Shown here piece after piece: positions 49,932 through 58,338 of a stretch of DNA of 64,000 nt. Under the pieces are notes generated by a model. The model did no database searches and was not told where the DNA came from. It saw only the letters and a list, made by a program, of their open reading frames with translations. Each line of letters starts with the position of its first letter. Within the stretch, counting starts at the first letter, position 1. Both the position numbers and the translations under genes were made by a program. The stretch comes from Hymenobacter sp. PAMC 26628 (GTDB taxonomy: Bacteria > Bacteroidota > Bacteroidia > Cytophagales > Hymenobacteraceae), in the NCBI RefSeq assembly GCF_001562275.1, contig NZ_CP014304.1, positions 3,286,001 through 3,350,000 on the forward strand, read 5' to 3'.

Positions 49932-51257
49932 TCACCGCACCGCCCTACCCTTCCACTTATACCCGCCGCGCCAGCCGGCGGCGCCCACGGCTAGCGCGTA
50001 GGGCGCGTAGAGCAGCTGGAGCGGCAGCAGGCCCCACAGCCACCGCCGGGGCCCCAGAAACCGCAGCACCAGGGCCAGCAGCCACCCGTCGGCGCCCAGC
50101 TTGAGCAGCCAGGCGGCGCACACCCAGGGCCCCAGCGCGGGCCAGGCCAGGGCCCCTGCCGCGCCGGCGGCCAGGGCCACGTTGGCCCCCAGCACCAGCG
50201 GGGCCAGGCGGCGCGAGGCGGGGCTTTGGTAGTGGCGCCACTTGCTGGCCCAGCGCACGCGCTGCCGCAGCAGGGCCCCCAGGGTGGCGGGCGCGGCGGT
50301 GCGCACCACGGCGGCGGCATCGGCCAGGAAGCGCACGCTGCCGGGGCGGGCGGCGTGCAGCTGGTGCATCAAGAACTCGTCGTCGCCGCTGGCCAGGTGG
50401 GCGTGGGCAGCGTACCCATTGACGGCGTCGAAGGCAGCGCGGCGGTAGGCCAGGTTGGCGCCGTTGCACATGGTGGGGGCCCCGCGCCCGATGCACGCGC
50501 CGCCCACCCCCACCAGGCCCGCAAACTCCAGCCCCAGCAGCCGCTGAAACCACGTGTCGGGCCCCGTGAGCAGCACCGGGCCGCTGATGAAATCGGGCGT
50601 GGCATCGGCGGCCAACAAACGGGCGTAGGCGGCGAGCCAGCCGGGGCCCAGGCGGCAATCGGCGTCGGTGCACACGAGCCAGGGGGCCCCGGCCAGCGCC
50701 AGGGCGGCGGCCAGGGCGGCTTTCTTGCCGGTTTGGGCGGGCGTCAGCTCAACCAATTGCAGCCGGAACGGCAGGCCCGCGGCGGCGGCCCGCACCAGGG
50801 CCCCGGTGCCGTCGGTGGAGTGGTCGTCGGCGATGAGCACCTCGAAGCGGGCGGCGGGCAGGGTTTGGGCGGCGAGGTCGGCCAGCAGCTGGGGCAGCGC
50901 GGCGGCTTCGTCGCGGGCGGCGATGAGGACGGAGAAGAGCAGCGGAGCGGCTGCGGTTTCGGCCGGGCTGGCGGGAGCTTCGGCGTTCGCTTTGCCGGGA
51001 AGCCTGGTAACTGCGGGGGCCCCAGCGGCGGGGGCGTCGGGGGCCCCGGTTCCCGTCTTGTCGGAGGCCCCGGCAGTTATTTCAGCAAGGGCCCCCGCGG
51101 TTGTTTCGGCAGGGCCCCCAGTTCCTGCTTCGGCAGCCACTTGCGCGGCTTCGGCGGCGGCGCGGCTGCGCTGCCAACCGCCGCGCAGCCAAACCATTAC
51201 GCCGGCATAGAGCGCGGGCATGGCCAGCAGCAGGGGCCCCACCACGGCCGCCCTCAC
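49932..51257 (-). CDS. Membrane glycosyltransferase, GT2 family
   Basis: A GTG at 51257 overlaps the upstream stop by GTGA and gives 441 residues. After one N-terminal helix (VVGPLLLAMPALYAGVMVWL) there is an Ala/Gly/Thr-rich linker of about 70 residues with repeated GAP-like units. The GT2 domain follows: FSVLIAARDEAAALPQLLAD, LIADDHSTDGTGALV, WLVCTDADCRLGPGWLAAY, GANLAYRRAAFDAVNGYAA, the acceptor GDDEFLMHQLH and QRVRWASKWRHY. Four C-terminal helices close the protein. It probably decorates lipids or glycans together with the coupled flippase-like membrane protein. Confidence 0.88.
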   Translation of the reverse strand: MRAAVVGPLLLAMPALYAGVMVWLRGGWQRSRAAAEAAQVAAEAGTGGPAETTAGALAEITAGASDKTGTGAPDAPAAGAPAVTRLPGKANAEAPASPAETAAAPLLFSVLIAARDEAAALPQLLADLAAQTLPAARFEVLIADDHSTDGTGALVRAAAAGLPFRLQLVELTPAQTGKKAALAAALALAGAPWLVCTDADCRLGPGWLAAYARLLAADATPDFISGPVLLTGPDTWFQRLLGLEFAGLVGVGGACIGRGAPTMCNGANLAYRRAAFDAVNGYAAHAHLASGDDEFLMHQLHAARPGSVRFLADAAAVVRTAAPATLGALLRQRVRWASKWRHYQSPASRRLAPLVLGANVALAAGAAGALAWPALGPWVCAAWLLKLGADGWLLALVLRFLGPRRWLWGLLPLQLLYAPYALAVGAAGWRGGYKWKGRAVR

Positions 51258-52294
51258 GCGCTGCGGCTGCGCCACACGCGCAGGCCCGGCACCAGCAGCA
51301 GGCCGGCGGCGCTGGGCAGGGCAATGTTGATGACCCACAGGCTGAGGCTGGCCGAGAGCACCGGCAACGCCGGCTGCCCCAGCAGGCCAAACAAGTGGGT
51401 GGCCGAGAGCTCGCGCACGCCCACGTCGGCCAGCGCGTTCAGCGAGGGCACCAACGATTTCAGCAGGAACGTGCCCGCCACCGCCGCCAGCCCGGGCCCC
51501 CGCCCCGCCCCCACCCCGTAGGCCCGCAGCAGCAGCAGAAACTGCGCGCAGAACACGGCGTAGCGCAGCCCCGAAAGGACCAGCACCGCGTGCAGGGCCC
51601 GGGCCGGGTAGGTGGGCATCACGGCCAGCGCCGGCCGGAACCGCCGCAGCGGCCGCCACAGGCCCAGCGCCGCCACCAGCAGCCGCGAGCGGTAGAGCGG
51701 CACCAGCACCAGCCCACAAACAACTAGGGCCGTGATGATTACCCCCAGCTTCGCCGCCGGAAAGCCCGCCAAGTAAAACGTCAGCAAGAAGTACAGCAGG
51801 CCCGCCACGCCAGCCACCACGGTGGCCACCAGCTGGCAGTAGCGCCCCAGAAATACGGCCCCCAGGGCCCGCACGCGGCGGCTTTTCAGCGCCAGGATGC
51901 GGCCGGCGTAGTCGCCCACGCGGTTGGGGGTGGCGAAGCCCAGCGTGAGGCCCACCAGCACGCCCCGCAGGCTGCGCCCGAACGTGACGGGCTCGAGGTG
52001 CCGGGCCAGGCGGTGCCACTTCCAGGCCTCCAGGCCCCAGTTGACGGGCACCAGGGCCAGGGCCCCCAGCACCGGCCCGCGGCCCGCGCCGCCCAGGGCC
52101 GTGGCCAGCAGGGCGCGCCAGGCGGCGGCCGTGTCGGGGGCCGCAAACACGGAATTGTACAGCAGGCCCAGCGTGAGCAGCGTCACGCCCACCTTGCCCA
52201 GCGCAATCCAGGGGCCCCACTTGGCGGGGGCGCGGGGCGAGTTTTGGGGCCCCGGGGCGGCGACGGCGGCACAGGCCGGACTGTGGCCTCCCAG
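51254..52294 (-). CDS. Lysylphosphatidylglycerol synthase TM region (UPF0104) protein
   Basis: This is a polytopic protein of the LPG_synthase_TM/UPF0104 group: ALGKVGVTLLTLGLLYNSVF, VPVNWGLEAWKWHRLARHLE, GVLVGLTLGFATPNRVGDYA and LNALADVGVRELSATHLFGL are diagnostic. About eight helices are seen. No ATG, GTG or TTG lies in frame between the first helix and the divergent ruvC gene. The start given is a CTG placed for convenience, and the true start could be elsewhere or hidden by a frameshift. The stop overlaps the next gene's GTG, so the two are translated together. Confidence 0.8.
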   Translation of the reverse strand: MGGHSPACAAVAAPGPQNSPRAPAKWGPWIALGKVGVTLLTLGLLYNSVFAAPDTAAAWRALLATALGGAGRGPVLGALALVPVNWGLEAWKWHRLARHLEPVTFGRSLRGVLVGLTLGFATPNRVGDYAGRILALKSRRVRALGAVFLGRYCQLVATVVAGVAGLLYFLLTFYLAGFPAAKLGVIITALVVCGLVLVPLYRSRLLVAALGLWRPLRRFRPALAVMPTYPARALHAVLVLSGLRYAVFCAQFLLLLRAYGVGAGRGPGLAAVAGTFLLKSLVPSLNALADVGVRELSATHLFGLLGQPALPVLSASLSLWVINIALPSAAGLLLVPGLRVWRSRSA

Positions 52295-52477
52295 GACGCC
52301 GGCCGGGACAGGCGGCGCAGGAGCGGCGGCAGGGGCAGTTGAAGCGGCGGGAGCAGCCGGGCCGTGGGGCCCCGCGGCGGCGGCGTAACTTTGTAAAGGA
52401 GGCTCGGCCTCCGCATTCTTTTCCCCGCGCCCGTCTTGCCCCCCTTCGTCCGCCCCCGCCCCGCCCCGCCGGCCGAT

Positions 52478-53086
52478 TTGCTGCCCAAGGTCATCATGGG
52501 CGTCGACCCCGGCACCCAGATCATGGGCTACGCCGTCATCGAGGTGCGCGGGCAGCACGTCACGGTGCTCCGCTACGACGTCGTTAACATGAAAGCCCTC
52601 GGGACGAACCATGCGGTAAAATTAAAGCGGATTTTCGACCGCATGATTGAGCTCATCGACGAGTTTCTGCCCGACGAGTTGGCCATCGAGGCACCGTTTT
52701 TTGGGGTGAACGTGCAAAGTATGCTCAAGCTGGGCCGGGCCCAGGGCGTGGCCATCGCCGCCTGCCTCTCCCGCCAGATTCCCTACGTGGAGTACGCGCC
52801 CACCAAGGTGAAGCAGTCCGTGACGGGCTCGGGCAGCGCCACCAAGGAGCACGTGGCCCACATGCTGCGCCAAACCCTGGCCCTGCCGCCCCTCGCCGAG
52901 GCCCCCAAGCTGCTCGACGCCACCGACGCCCTGGCCGTGGCTCTGTGCCACCACTACCAAAAAGGCAACAACGCCACCGCCGCCGGCGGCAAAAGCTGGG
53001 GCAAGTTCCTGGCCGAAAACCCCGACCGCCTCAACGCCGCCACCACCAAAAAAGCCACCCCCCGCGCCGCTAAGAAAGCGGTGTAG
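52478..53086 (+). CDS. ruvC: Holliday junction resolvase RuvC
   Basis: RuvC cuts Holliday junctions in recombination. The active-site residues are visible: the first Asp in VIMGVDPGTQIMGYAVIEV, the Glu in DELAIEAPFFGVNVQSMLKL, and the C-terminal acidic pair in LDATDALAVALCHHYQKG. The TTG at 52478 (LLPKVIMGVDPGT) keeps the first beta strand whole. ATG 52496 would cut it and TTG 52436 would lengthen it. The C-terminal tail of about 40 residues (Lys/Ala-rich) extends beyond the usual family length. Confidence 0.93.
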   Translation: MLPKVIMGVDPGTQIMGYAVIEVRGQHVTVLRYDVVNMKALGTNHAVKLKRIFDRMIELIDEFLPDELAIEAPFFGVNVQSMLKLGRAQGVAIAACLSRQIPYVEYAPTKVKQSVTGSGSATKEHVAHMLRQTLALPPLAEAPKLLDATDALAVALCHHYQKGNNATAAGGKSWGKFLAENPDRLNAATTKKATPRAAKKAV

Positions 53087-53144
53087 CGGCTGCGGCGAAT
53101 TCGCACGGTTGAGCATGACCGTTTATTGACTTAAAAACTCCTCA

Positions 53145-53197
53145 TTACCACCAGCAGGACGAAGCGAAACGCGCAGACTCGCAGCGTCCACGCTACA
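53145..53197. repeat. Dispersed hairpin repeat, family B, copy 2
   Basis: The sequence CCAGCAGGACGAAGCGAAAC then GCGCAGACTCGCAGCGTCCACGC-type ending parallels the 42826-42912 copy (GCAGGAC, AAGCGA, then a GC-rich hairpin). It sits between ruvC and the PhzF gene and overlaps the PhzF stop codon. Confidence 0.55.
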
Positions 53198-54017
53198 AGC
53201 CCGGCAAGTTGTGCAGGGCCCCCACCAAGTACGTCACGGCGTAGCCGCCGATGTCCACCCGGTCGCCGCGCAGGCGGCACCACAGCTCGCCGCCGCGGGC
53301 CGATTCCTGGCGGGCAAACAGCTCGGTTTTGCCCAGCTTGGCCGCCCAGAACGGGATGAGCGTGCTGTGGGCCGAACCGGTCACGGGGTCTTCGGGCACG
53401 CCTACCTCAGGGGCGAAAAAGCGCGATACAAAATCGACGCCGCCGGTGCCGGGCGCGGTGGCAATCAGCCCGATGTAGCCCAGCGCCACCAGGGCCCCGA
53501 AGTCGGGTTGCAGGGCCAGCACCTCGGCGGCGGTGGCAAACTCAACCACCAAATCGCGCGAAGCCAGCACGGCCCGCGGCACGGCCGCGCCGGGGCCCAG
53601 CGACTGCGTGAGCACGGCCGGCACCTCGTCGGGGGCCAGTGGCCGGGGCGGCCGGCTGGGGAAGTCGAGCGTGCGGCGGCCGTCGGCCTCGCGGCGCACG
53701 CGCAGCGGGCCGCTCTGGCTCTGGAACACGATTTCGTCTTTGGCGAAGCCGCGCTCATTCCACAGCACGTGGGCCGTGGCCAGGGTGGCGTGCCCGCACA
53801 GGTCAATCTCGAAGGTGGGTGTGAACCAGCGCAGGTGGAAGTCGGCTTCCTGGCCTTCTAAAGGAACGAAGAAGGCAGTTTCGGCCAGGTTGTTTTCGGC
53901 GGCAATCTGCTGCATCAGCGCGTCGGGCAGCCACGCGTCGAGCGGGCACACGGCGGCGGGGTTGCCGGCAAATGCGCGGCGGGCAAAGGCATCGACCTGG
54001 TAGATGGGGATGGACAT
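53193..54017 (-). CDS. PhzF family epimerase/isomerase-like protein
   Basis: The 274 residues match the PhzF fold (two diaminopimelate-epimerase-like halves). The N-terminus is MSIPIYQVDAFARRAFAGNP, the catalytic glutamate is in AAENNLAETAFFVPL near 45, the second motif is EIDLCGHATLATAHVLW and the C-terminal half has EDPVTGSAHSTLIPFWA. PhzF proteins isomerise small aromatic or amino-acid-derived molecules. Most bacterial members, including this one, lack an assigned substrate. There are no phenazine genes in the window. Confidence 0.92.
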   Translation of the reverse strand: MSIPIYQVDAFARRAFAGNPAAVCPLDAWLPDALMQQIAAENNLAETAFFVPLEGQEADFHLRWFTPTFEIDLCGHATLATAHVLWNERGFAKDEIVFQSQSGPLRVRREADGRRTLDFPSRPPRPLAPDEVPAVLTQSLGPGAAVPRAVLASRDLVVEFATAAEVLALQPDFGALVALGYIGLIATAPGTGGVDFVSRFFAPEVGVPEDPVTGSAHSTLIPFWAAKLGKTELFARQESARGGELWCRLRGDRVDIGGYAVTYLVGALHNLPGL

Positions 54018-54123
54018 GGCGAAGAATAAGGCGGGGCGCGCAAGGCAATGCGCGGCGCAAAGATGGGCACCAGCCGCGAGCTGCCGGGCCCCCAGCGTCG
54101 CACTGGGGCCCTAATATTTTACA

Positions 54124-54954
54124 CTATAGCTGCTTGCGCAGCAGCAGGCCCGAGTAGGCGTAGCCGTTCACGTTCAGGCCCTGGATGGGGGCCAGCGACA
54201 CGCCCGCGGCGCTGGCTTTTTTGTGCAGCTGCGGCACCACCACGCCCACGGTGGCGCCCACGGCGTAGCCCAACAGGTTGTCGGTCAGAAAGTGTTTGCC
54301 CGCCTCGATGCGATAGTAGGCCACGACCACCGGCAGGGCCGCCGCCGCGCCCCACACGTAGGGCTGGGCCCGCGAGCCGGGGTTGAAATCGTGGAACACC
54401 TTGGCGGCGAAGAACGTGGCCGTGGCGGCGTGGGCCGTGTGGCCGGAGAAAAACGAGTTGGTAGCGATTTTGCCCGTGCGGTCGCCGCCGCCCTCGGGGC
54501 CGTAGAGGTAGGGCCGGTTGCGCGCCACGTTGCCCACGGAGGTCGTAAAAATGGCGTCCGTGGCGAGCAGCGTTTCCACGTACAGCGCCGCCACTTGCCC
54601 GTAGCGGCCGCGGGCGGCGGGGTTCAGGGCCAGCAGGCCGGGCGCCACCAGCAGCGAGCCGTAGCAGAGGAAGTCGCTGGTGGTCTGGGCCCGGTCGCTG
54701 TAGTAGCCGGCCGAAAACCGGTCGATGCGGGGCACGTCGTCTTTGCGGAGTGCGGCCAGCTCGGCTTCGGTCAGGCCAGTTTTTTGCTGCACCCGGTAGA
54801 GGCCGAAGCCGCTGACGGCCCCCAGGCCCAGCGTAATGGGCGCATCGACGGCGAAGCGGGTATGGTACGGCGACGGCGCCTGCTGGGCCACGGCCGCCGG
54901 GGCCCCGGCCAGCAGCAAGCCGCCGGCAAGCACCGAGGAGGAGGAGAATTTCAT
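54124..54954 (-). CDS. Exported PAP2-family phosphatase
   Basis: From the ATG at 54954 this is 276 residues with a signal peptide (SVLAGGLLLAGAPAAVAQ). The three PAP2 motifs are present: GNVARNRPYLYGP for K-x6-RP (here with Arg-rich spacing), NSFFSGHTAHAATA for PSGH (Phe instead of Pro) and YYRIEAGKHFLTDNLLGYAV for SR-x5-H-x3-D. These enzymes dephosphorylate lipid phosphates such as undecaprenyl pyrophosphate or phosphatidic acid at the envelope. The cleavable signal and C-terminal barrel-like tail suggest periplasmic or outer-membrane location. Confidence 0.9.
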   Translation of the reverse strand: MKFSSSSVLAGGLLLAGAPAAVAQQAPSPYHTRFAVDAPITLGLGAVSGFGLYRVQQKTGLTEAELAALRKDDVPRIDRFSAGYYSDRAQTTSDFLCYGSLLVAPGLLALNPAARGRYGQVAALYVETLLATDAIFTTSVGNVARNRPYLYGPEGGGDRTGKIATNSFFSGHTAHAATATFFAAKVFHDFNPGSRAQPYVWGAAAALPVVVAYYRIEAGKHFLTDNLLGYAVGATVGVVVPQLHKKASAAGVSLAPIQGLNVNGYAYSGLLLRKQL

Positions 54955-55059
54955 CAAATAAAGCGCGTTTGGGTGGAAGCCCGAAACGCAGGACTGGCCC
55001 CGGGGGTTTAGCCATCAAAACCGACTCGCGGGGCCCCAGTCAACCCGCAGGTTCCCAGG

Positions 55060-55833
55060 CTACTGCGCTAAAAATTGGGTGATTACCGCGTTCATTTCCT
55101 GCTGCTGGGCGGGCGTGGCGCCGTCCCACATGTCGTTGTGAAGCGTGGCGGGCAGCCGCACCACCGTGCAGCCGAAGCGCCGCTGCTCGGCCGGTGAGGG
55201 CACTACGCCGCTGTCGGCCACCTGGTCGCTCGAGCGCAGCGACAGCACCCGGGGCCGGCGGGCGCGGGGAAACGGCATGCGGCGGTTGTCGAGCGAGATG
55301 ATGCGCCGCACCAGCGCCGGGTGCTCCCGGGCGAAGAGCATGGCCACGTCGCCGCCGTTGGAGTGGCCCACCAGCAGCAGCTGGCCGAAGTCGACGCGGG
55401 GGTATTTTTTCTGCAACTCCTGCCGCACAAACAGGATGTTTTGCACCCCGCGCTCCCAATTGGGGCGGCGCACCACCTGCGGGGGCCCCACGGTGGGGAT
55501 GGGCGCGTCGGTGGGCAGCTCGTGCTGGATGCTGGCCACGAAGTAGCCGTGCGCCACCAAGTTGCGGGCGATGAACGAATACGCCGTGTTCTTCCCGCCG
55601 TAGCCGTGGCTGAGGATGGCAGCCTTCAGCCTAGCTTTGGGGCCCGAGCCGCCGGGCAAGTACAGCGCCACCGGCACCACCCGCTGGCGGGCGCTGTCGA
55701 ACAGCGCCAAGCTATCGAGGCGAACGGCGGCCAGGGCCCCAACTTGGTACGCAGCACCGTGCCGAATAGCCAGCGGCCGGCTAGGCTGGCAGGCCGTGAG
55801 CAGCGCCAGGACCAGCGCGGGTAGAAGTTTCAT
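55060..55833 (-). CDS. Lipoprotein alpha/beta hydrolase
   Basis: The 257-residue protein begins with a lipoprotein signal, LPALVLALLTACQPS, with Cys at 15. The hydrolase fold is evident: LKAAILSHGYGGKNTAYSFI (oxyanion region), LLLVGHSNGGDVAMLFAREH (nucleophile Ser in GHSNG) and RLPATLHNDMWDGATP (catalytic His). The layout resembles dienelactone-hydrolase or platelet-activating-factor-acetylhydrolase-like esterases. A membrane-anchored esterase or lipase at the periplasmic face is likely. The substrate is unknown. Confidence 0.87.
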   Translation of the reverse strand: MKLLPALVLALLTACQPSRPLAIRHGAAYQVGALAAVRLDSLALFDSARQRVVPVALYLPGGSGPKARLKAAILSHGYGGKNTAYSFIARNLVAHGYFVASIQHELPTDAPIPTVGPPQVVRRPNWERGVQNILFVRQELQKKYPRVDFGQLLLVGHSNGGDVAMLFAREHPALVRRIISLDNRRMPFPRARRPRVLSLRSSDQVADSGVVPSPAEQRRFGCTVVRLPATLHNDMWDGATPAQQQEMNAVITQFLAQ

Positions 55834-55844
55834 ATCCGCAGCCG

Positions 55845-56252
55845 CTAGCGGGCCGGCAATTGGGCCGGGTCGTGCGGATCAACCACCACCAGGCCAGTTA
55901 TCTTTTGAAAATCCGCCGCATTCCGGGTCAGCAACGGTAGCCCGTGCACTAGCGCCGTGGCCGCAATAATGGCGTCGGGCAGCTTGATGCGGTGCTGCTG
56001 GCGCAACCGGATGGTTTGCTGCACCACGGGCTCGTCGAGGGGAAATACTTCCACGCTTTGCACGAAAGACTGCATGAAAGCGTACTCGGTAGCGGGCTCG
56101 ATTTTCGTCAGCAGTTCGATGCGCGTGATTACTGACAGCGCTACCAACTGCTGGTCGAGCCGCTGGTCTAGCCATTCGGCGCTAACCAACGGCAAGCGGC
56201 CCAGCACTAAATCGATGACCGCATTGGTGTCGGCTAAGTATTCCGCTCCCAT
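55845..56252 (-). CDS. vapC: PIN-domain ribonuclease toxin, VapC-like
   Basis: Starting at the ATG at 56252, the 135 residues carry the PIN acidic residues: LADTNAVIDLVLG (first Asp), LSVITRIELLTKI (Glu), KLPDAIIAATALV (Asp) and LLTRNAADFQKI (last Asp). VapC toxins cleave tRNA or rRNA when freed from antitoxin. The gene overlaps the small upstream gene by 19 bp, which fits a toxin-antitoxin pair. The target RNA cannot be told from sequence. Confidence 0.88.
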   Translation of the reverse strand: MGAEYLADTNAVIDLVLGRLPLVSAEWLDQRLDQQLVALSVITRIELLTKIEPATEYAFMQSFVQSVEVFPLDEPVVQQTIRLRQQHRIKLPDAIIAATALVHGLPLLTRNAADFQKITGLVVVDPHDPAQLPAR

Positions 56253-56443
56253 TCGCCCCGGATTTCCTGTAAGTGCTGATCCCAAGCCTTGGCCGAAGTG
56301 GCAGGCAAGCTACCGGCCCATTTGCGCTGGGCCGGCGCGGGCGTTTCATCCGCGGGCACTACCCGCAGAATGTGCAGCGCTTCCAGTTGCCGCAGCAGCT
56401 CGTAGGCTTGCTCGCTCAGGGGTTCGATAAGGATGGGGGCCAT
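56234..56443 (-). CDS. Putative VapB-like antitoxin
   Basis: The 69 residues have an N-terminal hydrophobic and acidic stretch (ILIEPLSEQAYELLRQLEAL) and a C-terminal helical tail (AKAWDQHLQEIRGEWERNT) that could wrap the PIN toxin. No clear AbrB or ribbon-helix-helix DNA-binding domain is seen, so autoregulation is uncertain. The 19-bp overlap with the vapC-like gene and its upstream position are the main evidence for the antitoxin call. Confidence 0.7.
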   Translation of the reverse strand: MAPILIEPLSEQAYELLRQLEALHILRVVPADETPAPAQRKWAGSLPATSAKAWDQHLQEIRGEWERNT

Positions 56444-56574
56444 GTGTAAAAACTGATTTTTGTTGCCCTAAGATACCAGCGCAATAGCCGCGGCACGCGA
56501 TGCAGTGCCTGATTGATTAACGCGGTGCTGATTGCGAGCGTAAACTACGCACTCCACCCAAACCTGTATCCGCC

Positions 56575-56847
56575 GTGCCGACCGATTACCAACCCATTGC
56601 CTGCGGCTTCTACGACGTGCTGGAAGCTGCCGCCACCCGCCAGCAGCCCGTGTACTTGCAGTACTTCAACGACTTGCGGCAGCTGTGCCAGGAGTCCGTG
56701 GCCATTAAAACGTTCGTCACCCACGACCACGCCGAGTACGCCCAGCTGGCCTCGGGCGAGGAAGTGCGCCTCGACCGCATCATCCGGCTCGACGACACGC
56801 CCGCGCCGGGCTACGCCGACTACCCGGATTTCCGCTGCGGCTGCTAG
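56575..56847 (+). CDS. Rho-binding antiterminator (Rof-like)
   Basis: The 90-residue protein from the GTG at 56575 starts TDYQPIACGFYDVLEAAATR. This matches the Rof signature, in which YQPI-C-x2-YD-x-LE opens the Sm-like fold. The C-terminal half repeats the family pattern with VTHDHAEYAQLASGEEVRLD and RIIRLDDTPAPGY. E. coli Rof binds transcription factor Rho and reduces termination. The C-terminal FRCGC cysteines are an extra feature. It diverges from the VapBC pair and is convergent with the photolyase gene. Confidence 0.72.
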   Translation: MPTDYQPIACGFYDVLEAAATRQQPVYLQYFNDLRQLCQESVAIKTFVTHDHAEYAQLASGEEVRLDRIIRLDDTPAPGYADYPDFRCGC

Positions 56848-56865
56848 GGCCCCGGCGCGGAGCCC

Positions 56866-58005
56866 CTACGTCCAGTACTGGATGGGCGCGTGGGGGAAGC
56901 GGCGCTGCCACTCGGCGTAGAACCAGGTTTTTAGCTCCTTCATGGTGGGCATGTCGTACACGTACTTGAGGCCCCCGAACTTGTTGCGCTTCACGGCGCG
57001 GTCGGTTTCGCTCAGGTCGAGGCTGGTGTTGGGGTACCAGCCGAGCAGCACCTCCTTGGAGCCGGGCGTGAAGCGGTGCGTGACGAACTCCACGGTGAGG
57101 TCGCAGTCGAAATCGAAGGCCGCCCGCACGCGGTCGAGCAGCTCGCCGTAGTGCTGCTGCCAGTCGGGCAGGGGCATGATGGGGGCCAGCAGCACGCCCA
57201 CCGGGTAGCCCCCACCGCCCTGCGCCACCGGCAGCGCCAGCTTGCGCAGGGCCTGGATGCGCGCCTCGATGCTGGCCGTGCCGCCCTCCAGCTGCCGGGC
57301 CAGGGGCTCGGCGTTGAGCGAAGCGCGGGCGCGGGTGTGGCCGCGGTGGGGCAGGCCCAAGAGGCTTTCCACGTGGTCGTACTTGCTCACGAAGCGCAGG
57401 CGGCCGCCCTCGCGGCCGGCGAAGTAGCGCACGGTTTCGGCCAGGGCCCCGGTGAGGTGCTCGATGCCCAGCACGTCGGTGTAGCAGCTGGCCTCGAAGC
57501 TCACGGGGCGGCCCGGGCGCTCGTATACCTGGGTGTTGGCCAGCAGCTTGGGCAGGTTGGCGAAGGCGCGCACCACGGGCGGCCCGCTGAGGCTGCCGGC
57601 CAGGTAGCAGTACTGGCAGTGGGCGGGGCAGCCCTCGGCCAGGTTGAGCTGGAAGTCGGCCGAGGGCGGGGTAGGCTGCAGGCGCAGGGCCCCGGCGGGG
57701 GCGTTCACGACGGCCAGCGTGGTTTTGGCGGTGCGGTAGGTGGCGCGCTCGTCGTCGCCGCGCAGGCCGGTGAGGCGGTTGCTTTTCAGCAGCTCGATGT
57801 CGAGGTTCAGGGCCGTGGCGCGGGCCAGAATTTGCTGGCCGTAGTCCTCCTGCAAAGCGTCGGGGGTGAAGAGCACGCGCTTGGGCAGCCACAGCTTGGC
57901 ACCGTGCGTACGAGGGGCTGCGGCATCGGCGGAAACGTCGGCGAGCACCGGCGCGGCCACGGGCATTGGAGCGTTGAGAACGGGCAAAAAGAGGTCAGTC
58001 TGCAT
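56866..58005 (-). CDS. splB: Spore photoproduct lyase family radical SAM enzyme
   Basis: The 379 residues contain the radical-SAM cluster motif C126-x3-C130-x2-C133 in LAEGCPAHCQYCYL. The SPL-specific SFEASCYTDVLGIEHLTG follows, with Cys174 in the position of the family's catalytic hydrogen donor. Other family features are KYDHVESLLGLPHRGHTRAR, HRFTPGSKEVLLGWYPNTSL and NKFGGLKYVYDMPTMKELK. In Bacillus the enzyme repairs the spore photoproduct (thyminyl-thymine) by S-adenosylmethionine chemistry. The host is not expected to sporulate, so it may repair UV damage in vegetative cells. Confidence 0.9.
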   Translation of the reverse strand: MQTDLFLPVLNAPMPVAAPVLADVSADAAAPRTHGAKLWLPKRVLFTPDALQEDYGQQILARATALNLDIELLKSNRLTGLRGDDERATYRTAKTTLAVVNAPAGALRLQPTPPSADFQLNLAEGCPAHCQYCYLAGSLSGPPVVRAFANLPKLLANTQVYERPGRPVSFEASCYTDVLGIEHLTGALAETVRYFAGREGGRLRFVSKYDHVESLLGLPHRGHTRARASLNAEPLARQLEGGTASIEARIQALRKLALPVAQGGGGYPVGVLLAPIMPLPDWQQHYGELLDRVRAAFDFDCDLTVEFVTHRFTPGSKEVLLGWYPNTSLDLSETDRAVKRNKFGGLKYVYDMPTMKELKTWFYAEWQRRFPHAPIQYWT

Positions 58006-58121
58006 TGATTGTTAAACACCCGGGACCGTGCAATAGGTCCCTCAGGGGCCCACCAGCCCTCAATATTTATCTCTATTAATCAGTATTTTAAATAATATTT
58101 TGCCTGAAAAATAAATAAATC

Positions 58122-58222
58122 AAGCCGTCATGCTGAGCGCAGCCGAAGCATCTCTACCGCTCACTACATCATGGTTTACTGCCGCGGTAGAGATGCTTCG
58201 GCTGCGCTCAGCATGACGGCTT
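58122..58222. repeat. Dispersed palindrome, family A, copy 3
   Basis: Perfect 39-bp inverted arms (58122-58160 and 58184-58222) surround a 23-bp loop. The arm contains GTCATGCTGAGCGCAGCCGA and AGCATCTCTACCGC. It lies in the 333-bp gap between splB and the frameshifted 2'-5' RNA ligase gene. The rest of that gap is AT-rich and shows no gene. Confidence 0.9.
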
Positions 58223-58338
58223 TCCGATTGCTTTACGACGGCCTTTTGGTTGTCATATGACCGCCTTTTAATCGTCGCACAATCGCCTTCCTTCAGTAGC
58301 CACCTTCACCTTTACTTCCCCGAGAATTATCTCCGCTC

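Noticed and set aside
49932..52220. 762-codon minus-strand frame as one large glycosyltransferase
   Set aside because: The part beyond 51257 is antisense-phase text over the LPG_synthase_TM gene. The GTG at 51257 with its 4-bp overlap is the better start.
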